Of a stretch of 64,000 nucleotides of DNA, positions 8,504-18,146 are shown piece by piece. A program made the position numbers and the translations under genes. Under the pieces are notes generated by a model. It was not told the DNA's origin, did not search any database, and was given only the letters and a program-made list of their open reading frames with translations. Origin of the DNA: an uncultured Bacteroidota bacterium (GTDB lineage: Bacteria; Bacteroidota; Bacteroidia; Flavobacteriales; Flavobacteriaceae). Every line of letters starts with the position of its first letter. Position 1 is the first letter of the stretch. The stretch lies in contig CAJXVU010000014.1 in the NCBI GenBank assembly GCA_913062555.1, positions 1-64,000 on the forward strand, written 5' to 3'.

Positions 8504-9190
8504 TTATTCGCTCAAAGCTGTTGCTATTGCTTTTTCTGCCAGAGTCTCCATAACTGCATAACCAGCTTCATTTGGATGAACACCATCATATGTCAGTTCT
8601 TTCTTAAGCCCCTTTTCAGCGTTTACCATAGCACTAAAATAATTGAGATAAATAGCGCCATTATTTAAAGCATATGTTTTTAAAATTGTATTTAATGCTA
8701 CTATTTTTTCAGCAGGGTTCAGTCCTTTTTTCCATGGATAATCAAATACAGGATGAACAGAACAGATTACCACTTTAATCCCATTTGCCTGGGCAATTTC
8801 TGCCATAGACTTTATATTATTTGCAATCATTTCAATGGTCGATTTTCCTGTATTGCCAGCAATATCATTGGTTCCCGCTAAAATCACGACCACTTTTGGC
8901 TTCAGATTCACAACATCTGCTCTAAACCTTACTAACATTTGAGGTGTCGTTTGTCCGCTTATACCTCGATTAATATAATTCACATTTGAAAAATACTTAG
9001 GACGCTTAGACTTCCAACCTTCGGTAATCGAGTTTCCCATGAAAACAACTCTGTCCTCATCTGCCGATGGCATAGCCAAATCTGCATTCTCTTTACTATA
9101 CTTTGATAAATTTGGCCAATCTTGAGCTTGAGCATTATTAATTCCCAAGGCTAATCCAAAGCAGAATAAAACGTATTTTAAAATTTTCAT
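8504..9190 (-). CDS. SGNH/GDSL-type hydrolase, exported
   Basis: This is a 228-residue protein with a signal peptide (cleavage near residue 23, NAQAQ). SGNH blocks are present: block I as GNSITEGW (GNS instead of GDS, a known variant), the Gly in NRGISGQTT, GTND for block III and DGVHP for block V. The fold cleaves ester bonds; Bacteroidota members are often sugar acetylesterases or lysophospholipase-like enzymes, and the substrate here is unknown. It is convergent with the type IX cargo gene, the two stops two bases apart. Confidence 0.87.
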   Translation of the reverse strand: MKILKYVLFCFGLALGINNAQAQDWPNLSKYSKENADLAMPSADEDRVVFMGNSITEGWKSKRPKYFSNVNYINRGISGQTTPQMLVRFRADVVNLKPKVVVILAGTNDIAGNTGKSTIEMIANNIKSMAEIAQANGIKVVICSVHPVFDYPWKKGLNPAEKIVALNTILKTYALNNGAIYLNYFSAMVNAEKGLKKELTYDGVHPNEAGYAVMETLAEKAIATALSE

Positions 9191-9227
9191 AGGCTACAAT
9201 TGTTTAGTATTTAACTTTTATTATCAA

Positions 9228-9854
9228 TTATATTACATATAATAAGATCATAAAAAAATGACAAATTGCACCGCCAAGAACAAATAAGTGCCATATCACG
9301 TGATTATAGGGAATCCTATGCACGGCATAAAATAAGATCCCTACTGTATAACATAATCCTCCGGCAATAAATAAGTTAATTCCCTCAGGGCTCATAAGCG
9401 TTGAAAGGCTGGTATAGTCAAACATAATAAGCCAACCCATTACCAAATATAATATGGTGGAAAATATCTCGAATCTACCTGTAAAAAAAAGTTTTAAAAT
9501 CACTCCAAATGCAGCAATTCCCCAAACCACCCAAAATAAGATCCAGCCTAAACTCTGTTCCAAAGTAATTAATAATACGGGCGTGTAAGTTCCTGCTATG
9601 AGAAGATAAATACTTATATGATCTATTATTCTGAAGTAATGTTTGCGCCGCTCCCCTTTTACCGCGTGATACATTGTAGATGCTGTAAACAGGATAATAA
9701 TAGATATTCCATACACAATAACGCTAAATAAACTCCAGGCGGTTTTGTCCTTACTTAGTATTATTAATAATACTAAGCCTGCGATACCAAGAAGTGCCCC
9801 TATAGCATGAGAAAGAGAATTTAATTGTTCTTCAAGCTTAGTTTGAACGTTCAT
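9228..9854 (-). CDS. Hemolysin III / PAQR-family membrane protein
   Basis: This is a 208-residue integral membrane protein with seven predicted helices. The family's conserved metal-site motifs are visible: SHAIG near the start of TM1, the Ser and His of TASTMYHAV after TM2, and HVIWHLFVLGGAICHF near the C-terminus. In E. coli the homologue TrhA affects membrane energetics; despite the name, true hemolysis is not established. The start overlaps the DUF4294 stop region by 17 bases, implying one transcript. Confidence 0.87.
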   Translation of the reverse strand: MNVQTKLEEQLNSLSHAIGALLGIAGLVLLIILSKDKTAWSLFSVIVYGISIIILFTASTMYHAVKGERRKHYFRIIDHISIYLLIAGTYTPVLLITLEQSLGWILFWVVWGIAAFGVILKLFFTGRFEIFSTILYLVMGWLIMFDYTSLSTLMSPEGINLFIAGGLCYTVGILFYAVHRIPYNHVIWHLFVLGGAICHFFMILLYVI

Positions 9855-10566
9855 TAACTACTGTTTTTGTTGGTTTAAGCCATTTATCTGACAACTCATA
9901 GAAATCAAGACCTAGCGCCGATTTTTGTCGGATTAAGCGTCCACTTTGAAAGTTTCGTTGTAAAATATCTTCAATTAAATAATCTTCCTTTTCATTATAA
10001 GGATCATATTTTCGTTTGAGTGATAAATCGAACAAACGCGCGGTATTATTAAACCAAAATGCACGCCAACCATTACGCAATTCTTTGATGAGTTCAAAAG
10101 TTGTTCGACCCGTTTGCCTGTGAATTAATTTAATGAGTATTTGTCCTTCAGTACGGGTAAACTTCTTCAGTTCTTCCGAAAACTCCCCTTCAATATATTT
10201 TTGGATCTTTTTGGCATAACGTTTCCTTGCCCGCTTTTTTTCCAATCGCCCCAATCTTGCAGTGAGTGAATCTAAGCGTTCAGCGGCTAATTTGGCGTAA
10301 GGATAAACCTTAATGGTTTTGCGTTTCAAAATCAAATACCGTCTACGATCTTCTTTACTATTAAATTGCAGCCTATGAAGTAGCATAACTTCATCCAAAT
10401 CAATAGACGTTCGAGGTACCGAATCACCGGCAATAATTAAATATTTAGTCTCCAATGTATCAGTTTCCCGCTCTTGCTCCTGTGCAAAACAGAGTATTGG
10501 AAATAAGATCAGGACATAAAAAATACTTCGCATAACAATTATAAATTCTAAAAGAATAATTAACAA
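9838..10566 (-). CDS. DUF4294 domain-containing protein
   Basis: This is a 242-residue protein with an N-terminal hydrophobic signal; an internal Met at residue 12 would give a cleaner signal peptide (MRSIFYVLILFPILCFAQ), making the likely CDS 9838-10533. The body is rich in Lys/Arg and matches DUF4294, a Bacteroidota-specific family (VYPYAKLAAERL, QILIKLIHRQTGRTTFELIKELRNGWRAFWFN). It is probably periplasmic. Function unknown. It is divergent from the M42 peptidase gene, an arrangement I have seen often in Flavobacteriaceae. Confidence 0.8.
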   Translation of the reverse strand: MLIILLEFIIVMRSIFYVLILFPILCFAQEQERETDTLETKYLIIAGDSVPRTSIDLDEVMLLHRLQFNSKEDRRRYLILKRKTIKVYPYAKLAAERLDSLTARLGRLEKKRARKRYAKKIQKYIEGEFSEELKKFTRTEGQILIKLIHRQTGRTTFELIKELRNGWRAFWFNNTARLFDLSLKRKYDPYNEKEDYLIEDILQRNFQSGRLIRQKSALGLDFYELSDKWLKPTKTVVNERSN

Positions 10567-10643
10567 CGTAAAATTACTAATTAACTTAATGCTAACTATT
10601 AATTGTGCACGAATATTGTTAATTTAGGCAAAAATTATTTCGA

Positions 10644-11732
10644 ATGGCAAAACAGAAAATACTTAACAAAAAGTCAATTGACTTTTTAGAAAAATATTTA
10701 AACAACGCTGCGCCTACAGGTTACGAATGGGATGGTCAGAAAATATGGATGGATTACCTCAAACCTTATGTAGATGAGTTTATTACAGATACCTATGGTA
10801 CAGCGGTAGGGGTTATTAACCCAAAAGCGAAATACAAAGTTGTAATTGAAGGTCATGCCGATGAAATTTCTTGGTATGTAAACTATATTTCAGATAACGG
10901 ACTTATTTACGTGATCCGTAATGGCGGGAGTGATCATCAAATTGCGCCGAGTAAAATTGTAAACATTCATACAAAAAAAGGTATTGTAAAAGGCGTTTTT
11001 GGATGGCCTGCAATACATACGCGTTTGAAAGGGAAAGAAGAAGCACCTAAACCTGATAATATTTTTATAGACGTTGGCTGTAAAAAGAAAGAAGAAGTAG
11101 AAAAACTAGGCGTCCATGTGGGTTGTGTGATTACTTATCCAGATGAATTTCATATTCTGAATAAAAATAATTTTGTTTGTCGTGCATTAGACAACAGAAT
11201 GGGAGGCTTTATGATTGCTGAAGTGGCACGTTTACTTCATGAGAATAAAAAAGAATTACCTTTTGGATTATACGTTACAAATTCTGTTCAGGAAGAAATT
11301 GGATTACGCGGCGCTCAAATGATAACCGAAACCATAAAGCCAAATGTGGCTATCGTGACTGATGTTACTCATGATACAACTACGCCAATGATTGACAAGA
11401 AAAAAGAAGGTCTTTGTGAAATGGGTAAAGGTCCAGTCATTGCTTATGCGCCTGCGGTACAACAAAACCTAAGAGATTTAATTACTGAAACTGCCGAGGC
11501 CAAGAAAATACCATTTCAGCGTTCGGCACTCTCTAGAGCTACAGGTACAGACACTGATGCCTTTGCATATAGTAATGGTGGTGTTGCCAGTGCCTTAATC
11601 TCATTACCACTACGTTATATGCATACTACGGTAGAAATGGTTCATAAAGATGATGTGGAAAACGTGATTAAAATGATTTATGAGACGCTTTTAAATATTA
11701 AAGATGGCGATACTTTTAGCTATTTTGAATAA
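10644..11732 (+). CDS. M42 family metallopeptidase (aminopeptidase)
   Basis: This is a 362-residue soluble enzyme. M42 landmarks are in order: the first metal ligand in EGHADE (about residue 72), the bridging Asp in RALDNRMGGF (about 182), SVQEEIGLRGA carrying the catalytic base and second-metal Glu (about 216), VTDVTHD (about 242) and the C-terminal His in RYMHTTVEMVH. The family releases N-terminal amino acids from peptides and forms large tetrahedral oligomers. A perfect 11-bp-stem terminator follows at 11758. Confidence 0.92.
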   Translation: MAKQKILNKKSIDFLEKYLNNAAPTGYEWDGQKIWMDYLKPYVDEFITDTYGTAVGVINPKAKYKVVIEGHADEISWYVNYISDNGLIYVIRNGGSDHQIAPSKIVNIHTKKGIVKGVFGWPAIHTRLKGKEEAPKPDNIFIDVGCKKKEEVEKLGVHVGCVITYPDEFHILNKNNFVCRALDNRMGGFMIAEVARLLHENKKELPFGLYVTNSVQEEIGLRGAQMITETIKPNVAIVTDVTHDTTTPMIDKKKEGLCEMGKGPVIAYAPAVQQNLRDLITETAEAKKIPFQRSALSRATGTDTDAFAYSNGGVASALISLPLRYMHTTVEMVHKDDVENVIKMIYETLLNIKDGDTFSYFE

Positions 11733-11757
11733 ATAAATAGCTTTGCTAAAATTAACG

Positions 11758-11790
11758 AACCCCTAGACCTTGTCTAGGGGTTTACTTTTA
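11758..11790 (+). terminator. Rho-independent terminator after the M42 gene
   Basis: A perfect 11-bp stem (11758-11768 with 11772-11782, AACCCCTAGAC/GTCTAGGGGTT) with a 3-base loop is followed by a short T-rich run. It lies 26 bases after the M42 stop. Confidence 0.85.
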
Positions 11791-11869
11791 TATGGAAGTA
11801 TTGAGAAATCTCATCCTGATTGGTTTTGTATATCATATGAGATCTCATTCACAAAATTGACCCTCAAAA

Positions 11870-14257
11870 TTAATCTTTAGGAACAATACTTAATAACCTT
11901 GAAGTCTTTTCTATTTCCGCTTTATTAATTTTCATTTTTCTAAACTCCCCGTTATTATACATTTCGGCTTGGTCATCATAATGTTCACTAAATGGATTTC
12001 CAGATTGGCCTGTTGGCAAAATACTAATACTATTCTCTATATCAGAGAAATCAATAATTCGACGTGTAGATGGCCCAGAATTCACTTTATATAATCCCTC
12101 ATCATTAAAATGGAACGCTTTATTGTCAATAACTTCTTCGGTACCTCCTACCTCAAAAGGACCAACATTAAAATACGGTCTTAAAGTCTCTACTGCCCCT
12201 AAAGCGTGGTTATGTTCAAGCGTATGTACTTTAGACCATTGCCAGTGTATTATATTATCCCCTAATTGTGCTTCTAAAGCTGTAATTGCGGCCACAAAAG
12301 CGCGGTTTAAAATTTCTTTTTTTGTTTCTATATGAGTCGTAGTACTACTATCATCCCACCAAATTGAAGCATCATTACCCAATTGTAAGGCTATCGATCG
12401 TTTAATTAAATGTGTTTTTAATAATTGACCAAATAATTCATCCCCCAATTCGTCTTTAAATGTATCCTCTAAATATTTATAAATAAACCGTTGGTAAATT
12501 GTTGGTGCAATATCTTCAAAATCACTCTGCCCTCCCCATAATTGCAAAATATCCATAGCCCGTTGCTGATTTTTAGTAAAGGCATTATAATCTAAAACCG
12601 TGGTTAATTCTCTAATATTCTCTAGAGCTACTGGAGAAGTTACATCCACAATCATCTTAGCAAAACTATCTCTATCCCAGTTGTTTTTTGACTCCAGTAA
12701 ACCAACAATTCGTCGGCCTCTGTCTTCTGGTAAATAATAACCAGGATACATAATTCCAGCAACAGAATCCGGTTGATTGTTTGCTGAATACACATATTCC
12801 CATTCAGGATTTTCGGCCATTGGATTGTCTTTAAAATCGAGAAATTCAATGTCGTTATCAATTGCACTTGCACCGTCCAAAACAAATTTAGCATTCACTT
12901 GTGGGGCGTGTTTATACAGTTTTCCTGCTGCCCACCAGGCTATATTTCCTTTAGCATCACCATACATAATATTTAATCCAGGCGCATGTATCATTGACGC
13001 CGCTGCTTTAGCATCTTGCATAGACTTTGAATGAGATAAATTAAATACAGCTTCCAATAGTTCTATTTTATGTTGTGTATAAACCCAGGACATTGCAATT
13101 GGGGCCTCAACGGTAATTTCATCTTGAACCGTATTCATAATGGGGCCATGTCTCGTTGATTTCACTTCAATAACCACATCATCTTCATCCTTTACTTTTA
13201 TGGTTTTTGAGACGCTAGTATAGGATTCATAACCTTCTGCCGTTTGATATTTTGAAGGGTCAGTAGGATGATTCGTTTCTTTATAAAAATCGATATCATC
13301 ATTTTCAAACATGGTAATTCCGTAGCCATAATCACGATTATGACCTAATATAGGAAAAGGGATTCCCGCCAAATGATAACCATACATTTCATAGTTTGGA
13401 GTAACAATATGTGCCTCATACCACACTGAAGGTTGTGCATATCCAATATGAGGATCGTTAGCTAATATTACAGCTCCCGTACCAGATTTCTTTGCTGACA
13501 CTACCCAACTATTGCTCCCTATAAAAGCAGGAATTGGTAATTTTTCGGTGATTTGAGCAATCTCTGTAGACAATTGAGCCAAGGCATCAACCGTGGGTCT
13601 ATTATTTTTTATTATCACCCCATTGGCGTTTGGGATCACATCGAGGTCAATCAAATAATCTGCACCAAGTTTTTCCTGTATCGCTGTAAGCATAGGGTCT
13701 GTCTTCTGAGCCATTGCAAAGCTAAATGCCATATACCCAAAAATATTATACGCGTCTTTTAATTGAAAGGCTTCCTTTTCAACACCTGCCAAAGTAAATT
13801 CTATAGGCGTGGCACCTTCATTTATATACTGATTAACGCCATTAATATAAGCCATCCCCAGTTTATAGGCCTCACTTTGTTTATCCATAACCGCTACTGC
13901 ATTATCTGAAGCTTCATCAATTCCTAATGATACAAAAAAACGATCTGTCTTTAGAAGTTCCTTTCCGAGTATTTCTGATAATCGTCCCGGAGCAATACGC
14001 TTCAAGAGTTCCATTTGCCAAAGTCGATCTTGAGCATGTAAATAGCCCAAAGCGAGGTACGCATCTTCCTGGGATTCGGCATAAATATGTGGAATTCCAA
14101 AGTCATCCAGGTAGGCCGAAACTTCTGCTTCCAAATCCTGTAATTCCAAAGTACCAGAATATTGTGGCTTTATCGAATTTATGTATAAATAGCCTCCGGC
14201 TACCGCAAGAATTAACAATAATAAAACAGCGAGTAAAATCTTTTTAAAAATGCGCAT
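11870..14257 (-). CDS. Penicillin acylase family protein
   Basis: This Ntn-hydrolase precursor is 795 residues from the ATG at 14257. An upstream in-frame ATG at 14296 adds 13 residues before an otherwise good signal anchor (MRIFKKILLAVLLLL), so I prefer 14257. The nucleophile Ser after the autocleavage site is visible in FIGSNSWVVS (Ser248). Other family blocks are YLHAQDRLWQMEL, NDPHIGY and the C-terminal SGQSGNPFSEHY. The family cleaves amide bonds (penicillins, acyl-homoserine lactones or other N-acyl compounds). The substrate is not predictable; it is periplasmic. Confidence 0.9.
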   Translation of the reverse strand: MRIFKKILLAVLLLLILAVAGGYLYINSIKPQYSGTLELQDLEAEVSAYLDDFGIPHIYAESQEDAYLALGYLHAQDRLWQMELLKRIAPGRLSEILGKELLKTDRFFVSLGIDEASDNAVAVMDKQSEAYKLGMAYINGVNQYINEGATPIEFTLAGVEKEAFQLKDAYNIFGYMAFSFAMAQKTDPMLTAIQEKLGADYLIDLDVIPNANGVIIKNNRPTVDALAQLSTEIAQITEKLPIPAFIGSNSWVVSAKKSGTGAVILANDPHIGYAQPSVWYEAHIVTPNYEMYGYHLAGIPFPILGHNRDYGYGITMFENDDIDFYKETNHPTDPSKYQTAEGYESYTSVSKTIKVKDEDDVVIEVKSTRHGPIMNTVQDEITVEAPIAMSWVYTQHKIELLEAVFNLSHSKSMQDAKAAASMIHAPGLNIMYGDAKGNIAWWAAGKLYKHAPQVNAKFVLDGASAIDNDIEFLDFKDNPMAENPEWEYVYSANNQPDSVAGIMYPGYYLPEDRGRRIVGLLESKNNWDRDSFAKMIVDVTSPVALENIRELTTVLDYNAFTKNQQRAMDILQLWGGQSDFEDIAPTIYQRFIYKYLEDTFKDELGDELFGQLLKTHLIKRSIALQLGNDASIWWDDSSTTTHIETKKEILNRAFVAAITALEAQLGDNIIHWQWSKVHTLEHNHALGAVETLRPYFNVGPFEVGGTEEVIDNKAFHFNDEGLYKVNSGPSTRRIIDFSDIENSISILPTGQSGNPFSEHYDDQAEMYNNGEFRKMKINKAEIEKTSRLLSIVPKD

Positions 14258-14338
14258 AGTAGATGAGTATGTTTCCCCAAAAATACTAATTAACATAAAT
14301 AATCACCTTTTACGACGACTTATATTTTTATTAAATCA

Positions 14339-14346
14339 TATCTTTG
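14339..14346 (+). promoter_or_regulatory. Promoter -7 motif before the NUDIX gene
   Basis: TATCTTTG matches TAnnTTTG and ends 11 bases before the ATG at 14358, giving a very short leader. Confidence 0.5.
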
Positions 14347-14357
14347 ATTGAGAACTA

Positions 14358-14918
14358 ATGTATATCCTATTGGAAGAATTTTTAGACATATTAACTGATA
14401 ATGGTGCGCCTAAAAATCTAGTGTGTTCAAAAGACGAAGCCCATGCAAAGGGATTATTCCATGCCACGGTTCATATTTGGTTTTACACCCAAACTGGCGA
14501 CGTCCTTTTTCAAAAACGAGCTGCGAATAAAGAGACCTTCCCTAACTACTGGGACGTTTCTGTTGCCGGTCATGTCATGGCTGGCGAAAGCATTGAAACT
14601 GCTGCCCTTCGTGAAGTAAATGAAGAAATTGGCCTAAAAATTGAGACTTCTCAATTAAACAAAATTGATCTTAGGAAAAGTGTGAACAATCATCCAAATG
14701 GGATTATAGATTGTGAATTTCAAACTGTTTTTTTATGCCAGTTAGAAGTCCCGTTAGAACAATTAATTAAGCAGGATGAAGAAGTCGATGCACTTTGTCT
14801 TCAGTCTCTTGAAAACTTCAAACATTTCACGGTACATCGCAACGAAGCTTTTAAATTAGTTCCTGCCGATTATTCATATTATACATTTATAATAAATCAT
14901 ATTATGAATGTCCTGTAA
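14358..14918 (+). CDS. NUDIX hydrolase
   Basis: This is a 186-residue soluble protein with a complete Nudix box, starting at the Gly of GHVMAGESIETAALREVNEEIGL (about residues 73-95). The layout (EEFLDILTDNG at the start, then FHATVHIWFYT) matches the YfcD/isopentenyl-diphosphate-isomerase-like Nudix subgroup. The substrate is unassigned. The start may be ATG 14358 or TTG 14370; the latter gives the N-terminus common in relatives. It is followed at 36 bases by the class V aminotransferase-fold gene and may be co-transcribed with it. Confidence 0.87.
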   Translation: MYILLEEFLDILTDNGAPKNLVCSKDEAHAKGLFHATVHIWFYTQTGDVLFQKRAANKETFPNYWDVSVAGHVMAGESIETAALREVNEEIGLKIETSQLNKIDLRKSVNNHPNGIIDCEFQTVFLCQLEVPLEQLIKQDEEVDALCLQSLENFKHFTVHRNEAFKLVPADYSYYTFIINHIMNVL

Positions 14919-14954
14919 TTTTTATAATTTTCCACGACAAATTTTTTCAAAAAA

Positions 14955-16112
14955 ATGCTAAACAATCAAAAAGATAAATTCAGCTTGCCAGACGATGTTT
15001 CTTATTTAAACACATCGTATATGTCCCCCTTATTAAAAGCTGTAGAAAAAGCGGGGATTGCAGCATTACAAACAAAAAACACCCCATTTGCAATTAGTCC
15101 GAATGATTTTTTTGAGCCTGTGGAAACTGTCAAAAAAACTTACGCGAAATTAATTGACACCACTGAGTATAATAGAATTGCCTGTATCCCATCTGTATCT
15201 TATGGTATTGCTTGTGTAACTAATAATATCACACTCCAGCCCGGTGATGAAATAATTGTTATTGAAGATCAGTTTCCCAGTAATTATTACTCTTGGAAAA
15301 AACTGGCCGAAACCTATAATGCGGTGATTAAAACCATAGCAAAGCCAAAAGATGGTGAACAAAAAGCAAAGCGTTGGAATGAAGCTGTTTTAAATGCCAT
15401 TACAGATAAAACTAAGGTCGTTGCCATGTGCCAAGTACATTGGGCAGATGGCTCTTTATTTAATCTCATGGCCATTCGAGAAAAAACCAATATTTATAAG
15501 GCACTTTTAATTATTGATGGCACACAGTCGGTTGGGGCATTTCCTTTTTCAGTAGCAAAAATTCAACCCGATGCCTTAATTTGCGCGACATACAAATGGC
15601 TTTTAGGACCTTATGCCTTCGGGTTTGCCTATTTTGGAGCTTACTTTGACAATGGCAGCCCTATTGAAGAGAGTTGGGTCAATAGAGTTGATAGTGAAGA
15701 TTTTTCTGGATTAACCAATTATAACGATAATTATAAAGCAGGTGCCAATCGGTATGGGATGGGAGAATCGGCTAATTTTATATCGGTACCAATGGCGACT
15801 CAAGCGATCAATCAAATTTTAGAATGGACCCCAGAAGCCATTCAGGAATATTGTTATTCCATATCAAAAGAGGCCTTAAATGAGTTAGAGGAATTAGGCT
15901 TTACAATTGAGGATGATGCCCATAGGGCACACCATTTAATTGGTGTTAAAATACCTGATTTCATAGATCTTGAGGCCTTAAAAAAACAATTTTCAGAACG
16001 TAAAATATTTGTTTCATTCAGAGGGAATTACATTCGATTATCACCACATCTTTACAGTGTTAAAGCTGATTTTACAAAATTAGTCCAATGTATTAAAGCT
16101 TTAATTGATTAA
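14955..16112 (+). CDS. Class V aminotransferase-fold PLP enzyme
   Basis: This is a 385-residue fold-type I PLP protein. The N-terminus has the YLNTSYMSPLL substrate block. The cofactor Asp is in LLIIDGTQSVGAFPF and the Schiff-base Lys in CATYKWLLGPYAFGFAYF (about residue 213). The family includes cysteine desulfurases, kynureninases and isopenicillin-N epimerase-like enzymes. No active-site Cys loop of classic IscS is apparent, so I leave the reaction open. It is 18 bases ahead of the PrsW gene. Confidence 0.85.
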   Translation: MLNNQKDKFSLPDDVSYLNTSYMSPLLKAVEKAGIAALQTKNTPFAISPNDFFEPVETVKKTYAKLIDTTEYNRIACIPSVSYGIACVTNNITLQPGDEIIVIEDQFPSNYYSWKKLAETYNAVIKTIAKPKDGEQKAKRWNEAVLNAITDKTKVVAMCQVHWADGSLFNLMAIREKTNIYKALLIIDGTQSVGAFPFSVAKIQPDALICATYKWLLGPYAFGFAYFGAYFDNGSPIEESWVNRVDSEDFSGLTNYNDNYKAGANRYGMGESANFISVPMATQAINQILEWTPEAIQEYCYSISKEALNELEELGFTIEDDAHRAHHLIGVKIPDFIDLEALKKQFSERKIFVSFRGNYIRLSPHLYSVKADFTKLVQCIKALID

Positions 16113-16130
16113 CATTTTAACCAAGGAACC

Positions 16131-16808
16131 ATGAATTTATTAATTGCCGCAGCGACTCCAGTTCTCGTTATCATTATTTATATCTATATCAAGGATAAAT
16201 ATGAAAAAGAGTCCAAACGCATCCTTTTATTAACCTTTTTATTAGGTGCAATTTTAAGTATTGTTATAACCACAATCCTCTATTTGTTTTTTGATTTGTT
16301 TTTACCTTTGCCTGATGATTACAGTATTTGGCAACAATTTGTCAAAGCCTTTTTTGTGGTAGGGCTCATTGAAGAATTTAGTAAATATATCATGGTGCGT
16401 TATTATGCACAACCCAGAAAAGATTTCAACGAACCTTTTGACGGCATTATTTATGCCGTCATGGTTTCTATGGGTTTTGCATTTGTAGAAAATATTTTTT
16501 ATGTCATTGAAGGCGGTATGGAGGTTGCAATACTTAGAGCCTTCACCGCAATTCCAGCGCATGCTTCCTTTGCCGTATTAATGGGTTATTTTATGGGTAA
16601 GGCCAAATTTTCTAATAACAGAATGAAACTCAATTTAATAGGCTTATCACTTGCCGTTTTATTTCACGGGGCTTATGATTTTTTCCTATTCATTAATTTC
16701 ATTCCGGGAATTTCAATAGGTGCTTTTATCTCTCTTATATTGGGAATAGTTTTATCAAATAGAGCCATTAAGGCACATCAGCAAAATTCCAATTTTAAAG
16801 ATACTTAG
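16131..16808 (+). CDS. PrsW family intramembrane metalloprotease
   Basis: This is a 225-residue integral membrane protein with about seven helices. The PrsW signature is clear: EEFSK (EExxK, about residues 81-85), FVENIFYV (about 119), AHASFAVLMGYFMG (about 144) and FHGAYDF (about 182). In Bacillus, PrsW makes a site-1 cut in an anti-sigma factor. The target here is unknown and no anti-sigma gene is adjacent. It is convergent with the amidohydrolase gene, four bases apart. Confidence 0.87.
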   Translation: MNLLIAAATPVLVIIIYIYIKDKYEKESKRILLLTFLLGAILSIVITTILYLFFDLFLPLPDDYSIWQQFVKAFFVVGLIEEFSKYIMVRYYAQPRKDFNEPFDGIIYAVMVSMGFAFVENIFYVIEGGMEVAILRAFTAIPAHASFAVLMGYFMGKAKFSNNRMKLNLIGLSLAVLFHGAYDFFLFINFIPGISIGAFISLILGIVLSNRAIKAHQQNSNFKDT

Positions 16809-16812
16809 CGGT

Positions 16813-17901
16813 CTATTTAGGAAATAAACTCTTATCCAATCCTGGTACGATTCGCAAAGCGTTTTTATAATATAATTTTTTTAGGACATCATCCGATAAA
16901 TCTAAGCCATACATCGGCCAAAATGCGTGGTATTTTTTATGATATGGAAAATACTCATCATCACTTTCAAGGACTCTAAAATACGTGGGGAACTCTTCTG
17001 GTTTCCAGCTGTCTTTTCCAAACAGTACCCTGTCTTGATACTTTGTAATAAATGCCTTTGCAAATCGTGGCTGACGCCCAAGTTCTGCAATAATTGCCCC
17101 TATTCCAACATTCATATTTGGCATTTCATCTAATAAGCGGCCCAGCTGTCCTAAATCATTAGCCAACCAACTCATATGTGCACTTATAAAGGTTGTATTC
17201 GGATGTTTTTTAAACATATTATACTGTTCATTCATTATTTGTTCCCATGGTGCCGGATTAGTAGCATCACGTTTACGTCTAGGATGTGTCTTTAATTCTA
17301 ACCAACGCTCATTATCACCATCAAATTCATCCCAAAATGGTTTCGGATCGGCAGAATGGATTAATACAGGAATTCCCAATTCACCACATTTTGCCCAGAT
17401 GGCATCTAAACTAGGATCGTCTATCGCCAATCTATTTCCCTTCGCATCTTTATTGCGCAGTCCTAAACTTTTATAAACTTTTAGTCCTCTCGCCCCATTT
17501 TTAACATCCTGCTCCAATTGGCTCACCATTTTTTGGGTCCATCCCTCTGCCCCTGCGCCTTCAAAATTAATATTGGCAAATACCACAAATCGATTGGGAT
17601 AACTGCTTGCAATATTGCTCACCGATTTTATTAAATTATCTCCTGTTCTACCACTCAAATTAACCATAATCCCCATATTAAGGGTGTCCATAGCTGCAAT
17701 TACTGGTGCTAAATCTTGATCAGGCATTCGGTATTGATGCCCATGAACATCTATAAAAGGAAATTTTGCCTTTTTAATAATCTTCCCAGGAACAACGAGT
17801 GTAGATATCGGATTGTATTCTTCAAAACTTAGGTCTTGTGCTGTCACAGAAACCGTAATTAATAAAAAAAATAAAACTTGAATGGATTTAAAAAACTTCA
17901 T
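16813..17901 (-). CDS. Amidohydrolase family protein, exported
   Basis: This protein has 362 residues from ATG 17901, which begins a signal peptide (MKFFKSIQVLFFLLITVSVTAQ). The ATG at 17937 adds 12 residues and is less likely. It is a TIM-barrel amidohydrolase_2-type protein: the metal-binding HxH is in FIDVHGHQYRM, then VLIHSADP, TFISAHMSWLAND and a C-terminal LFGKDSW. Relatives are decarboxylases or hydrolases of carboxylated substrates. Export of this fold is typical of Bacteroidota members. The exact reaction is unknown. Confidence 0.83.
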   Translation of the reverse strand: MKFFKSIQVLFFLLITVSVTAQDLSFEEYNPISTLVVPGKIIKKAKFPFIDVHGHQYRMPDQDLAPVIAAMDTLNMGIMVNLSGRTGDNLIKSVSNIASSYPNRFVVFANINFEGAGAEGWTQKMVSQLEQDVKNGARGLKVYKSLGLRNKDAKGNRLAIDDPSLDAIWAKCGELGIPVLIHSADPKPFWDEFDGDNERWLELKTHPRRKRDATNPAPWEQIMNEQYNMFKKHPNTTFISAHMSWLANDLGQLGRLLDEMPNMNVGIGAIIAELGRQPRFAKAFITKYQDRVLFGKDSWKPEEFPTYFRVLESDDEYFPYHKKYHAFWPMYGLDLSDDVLKKLYYKNALRIVPGLDKSLFPK

Positions 17902-18146
17902 ATGATTAGTGTTTATTGAGCGTATAAAGTTAATCATCTGGAAATAGCGACCTATATTTTTAAGAAGTCTTTAACATGATTCAATTTACAAGAATTTAAT
18001 TGGGGTCAACATATTTATAATTGAAGATATCACAGCCTCAATCGCAATTGAAACCCTAATAAACGCCATTGTTTATTTTTGTGAGAAAACCATCTATATC
18101 CAATGGCTCAGGCTATGTTTTAGAAGCGTTTTACTAAAATGTAAAG

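Noticed and set aside
13927-14247. 106-codon plus-strand ORF inside the penicillin acylase gene
   Set aside because: It is fully antisense to conserved penicillin acylase sequence, with no family resemblance.
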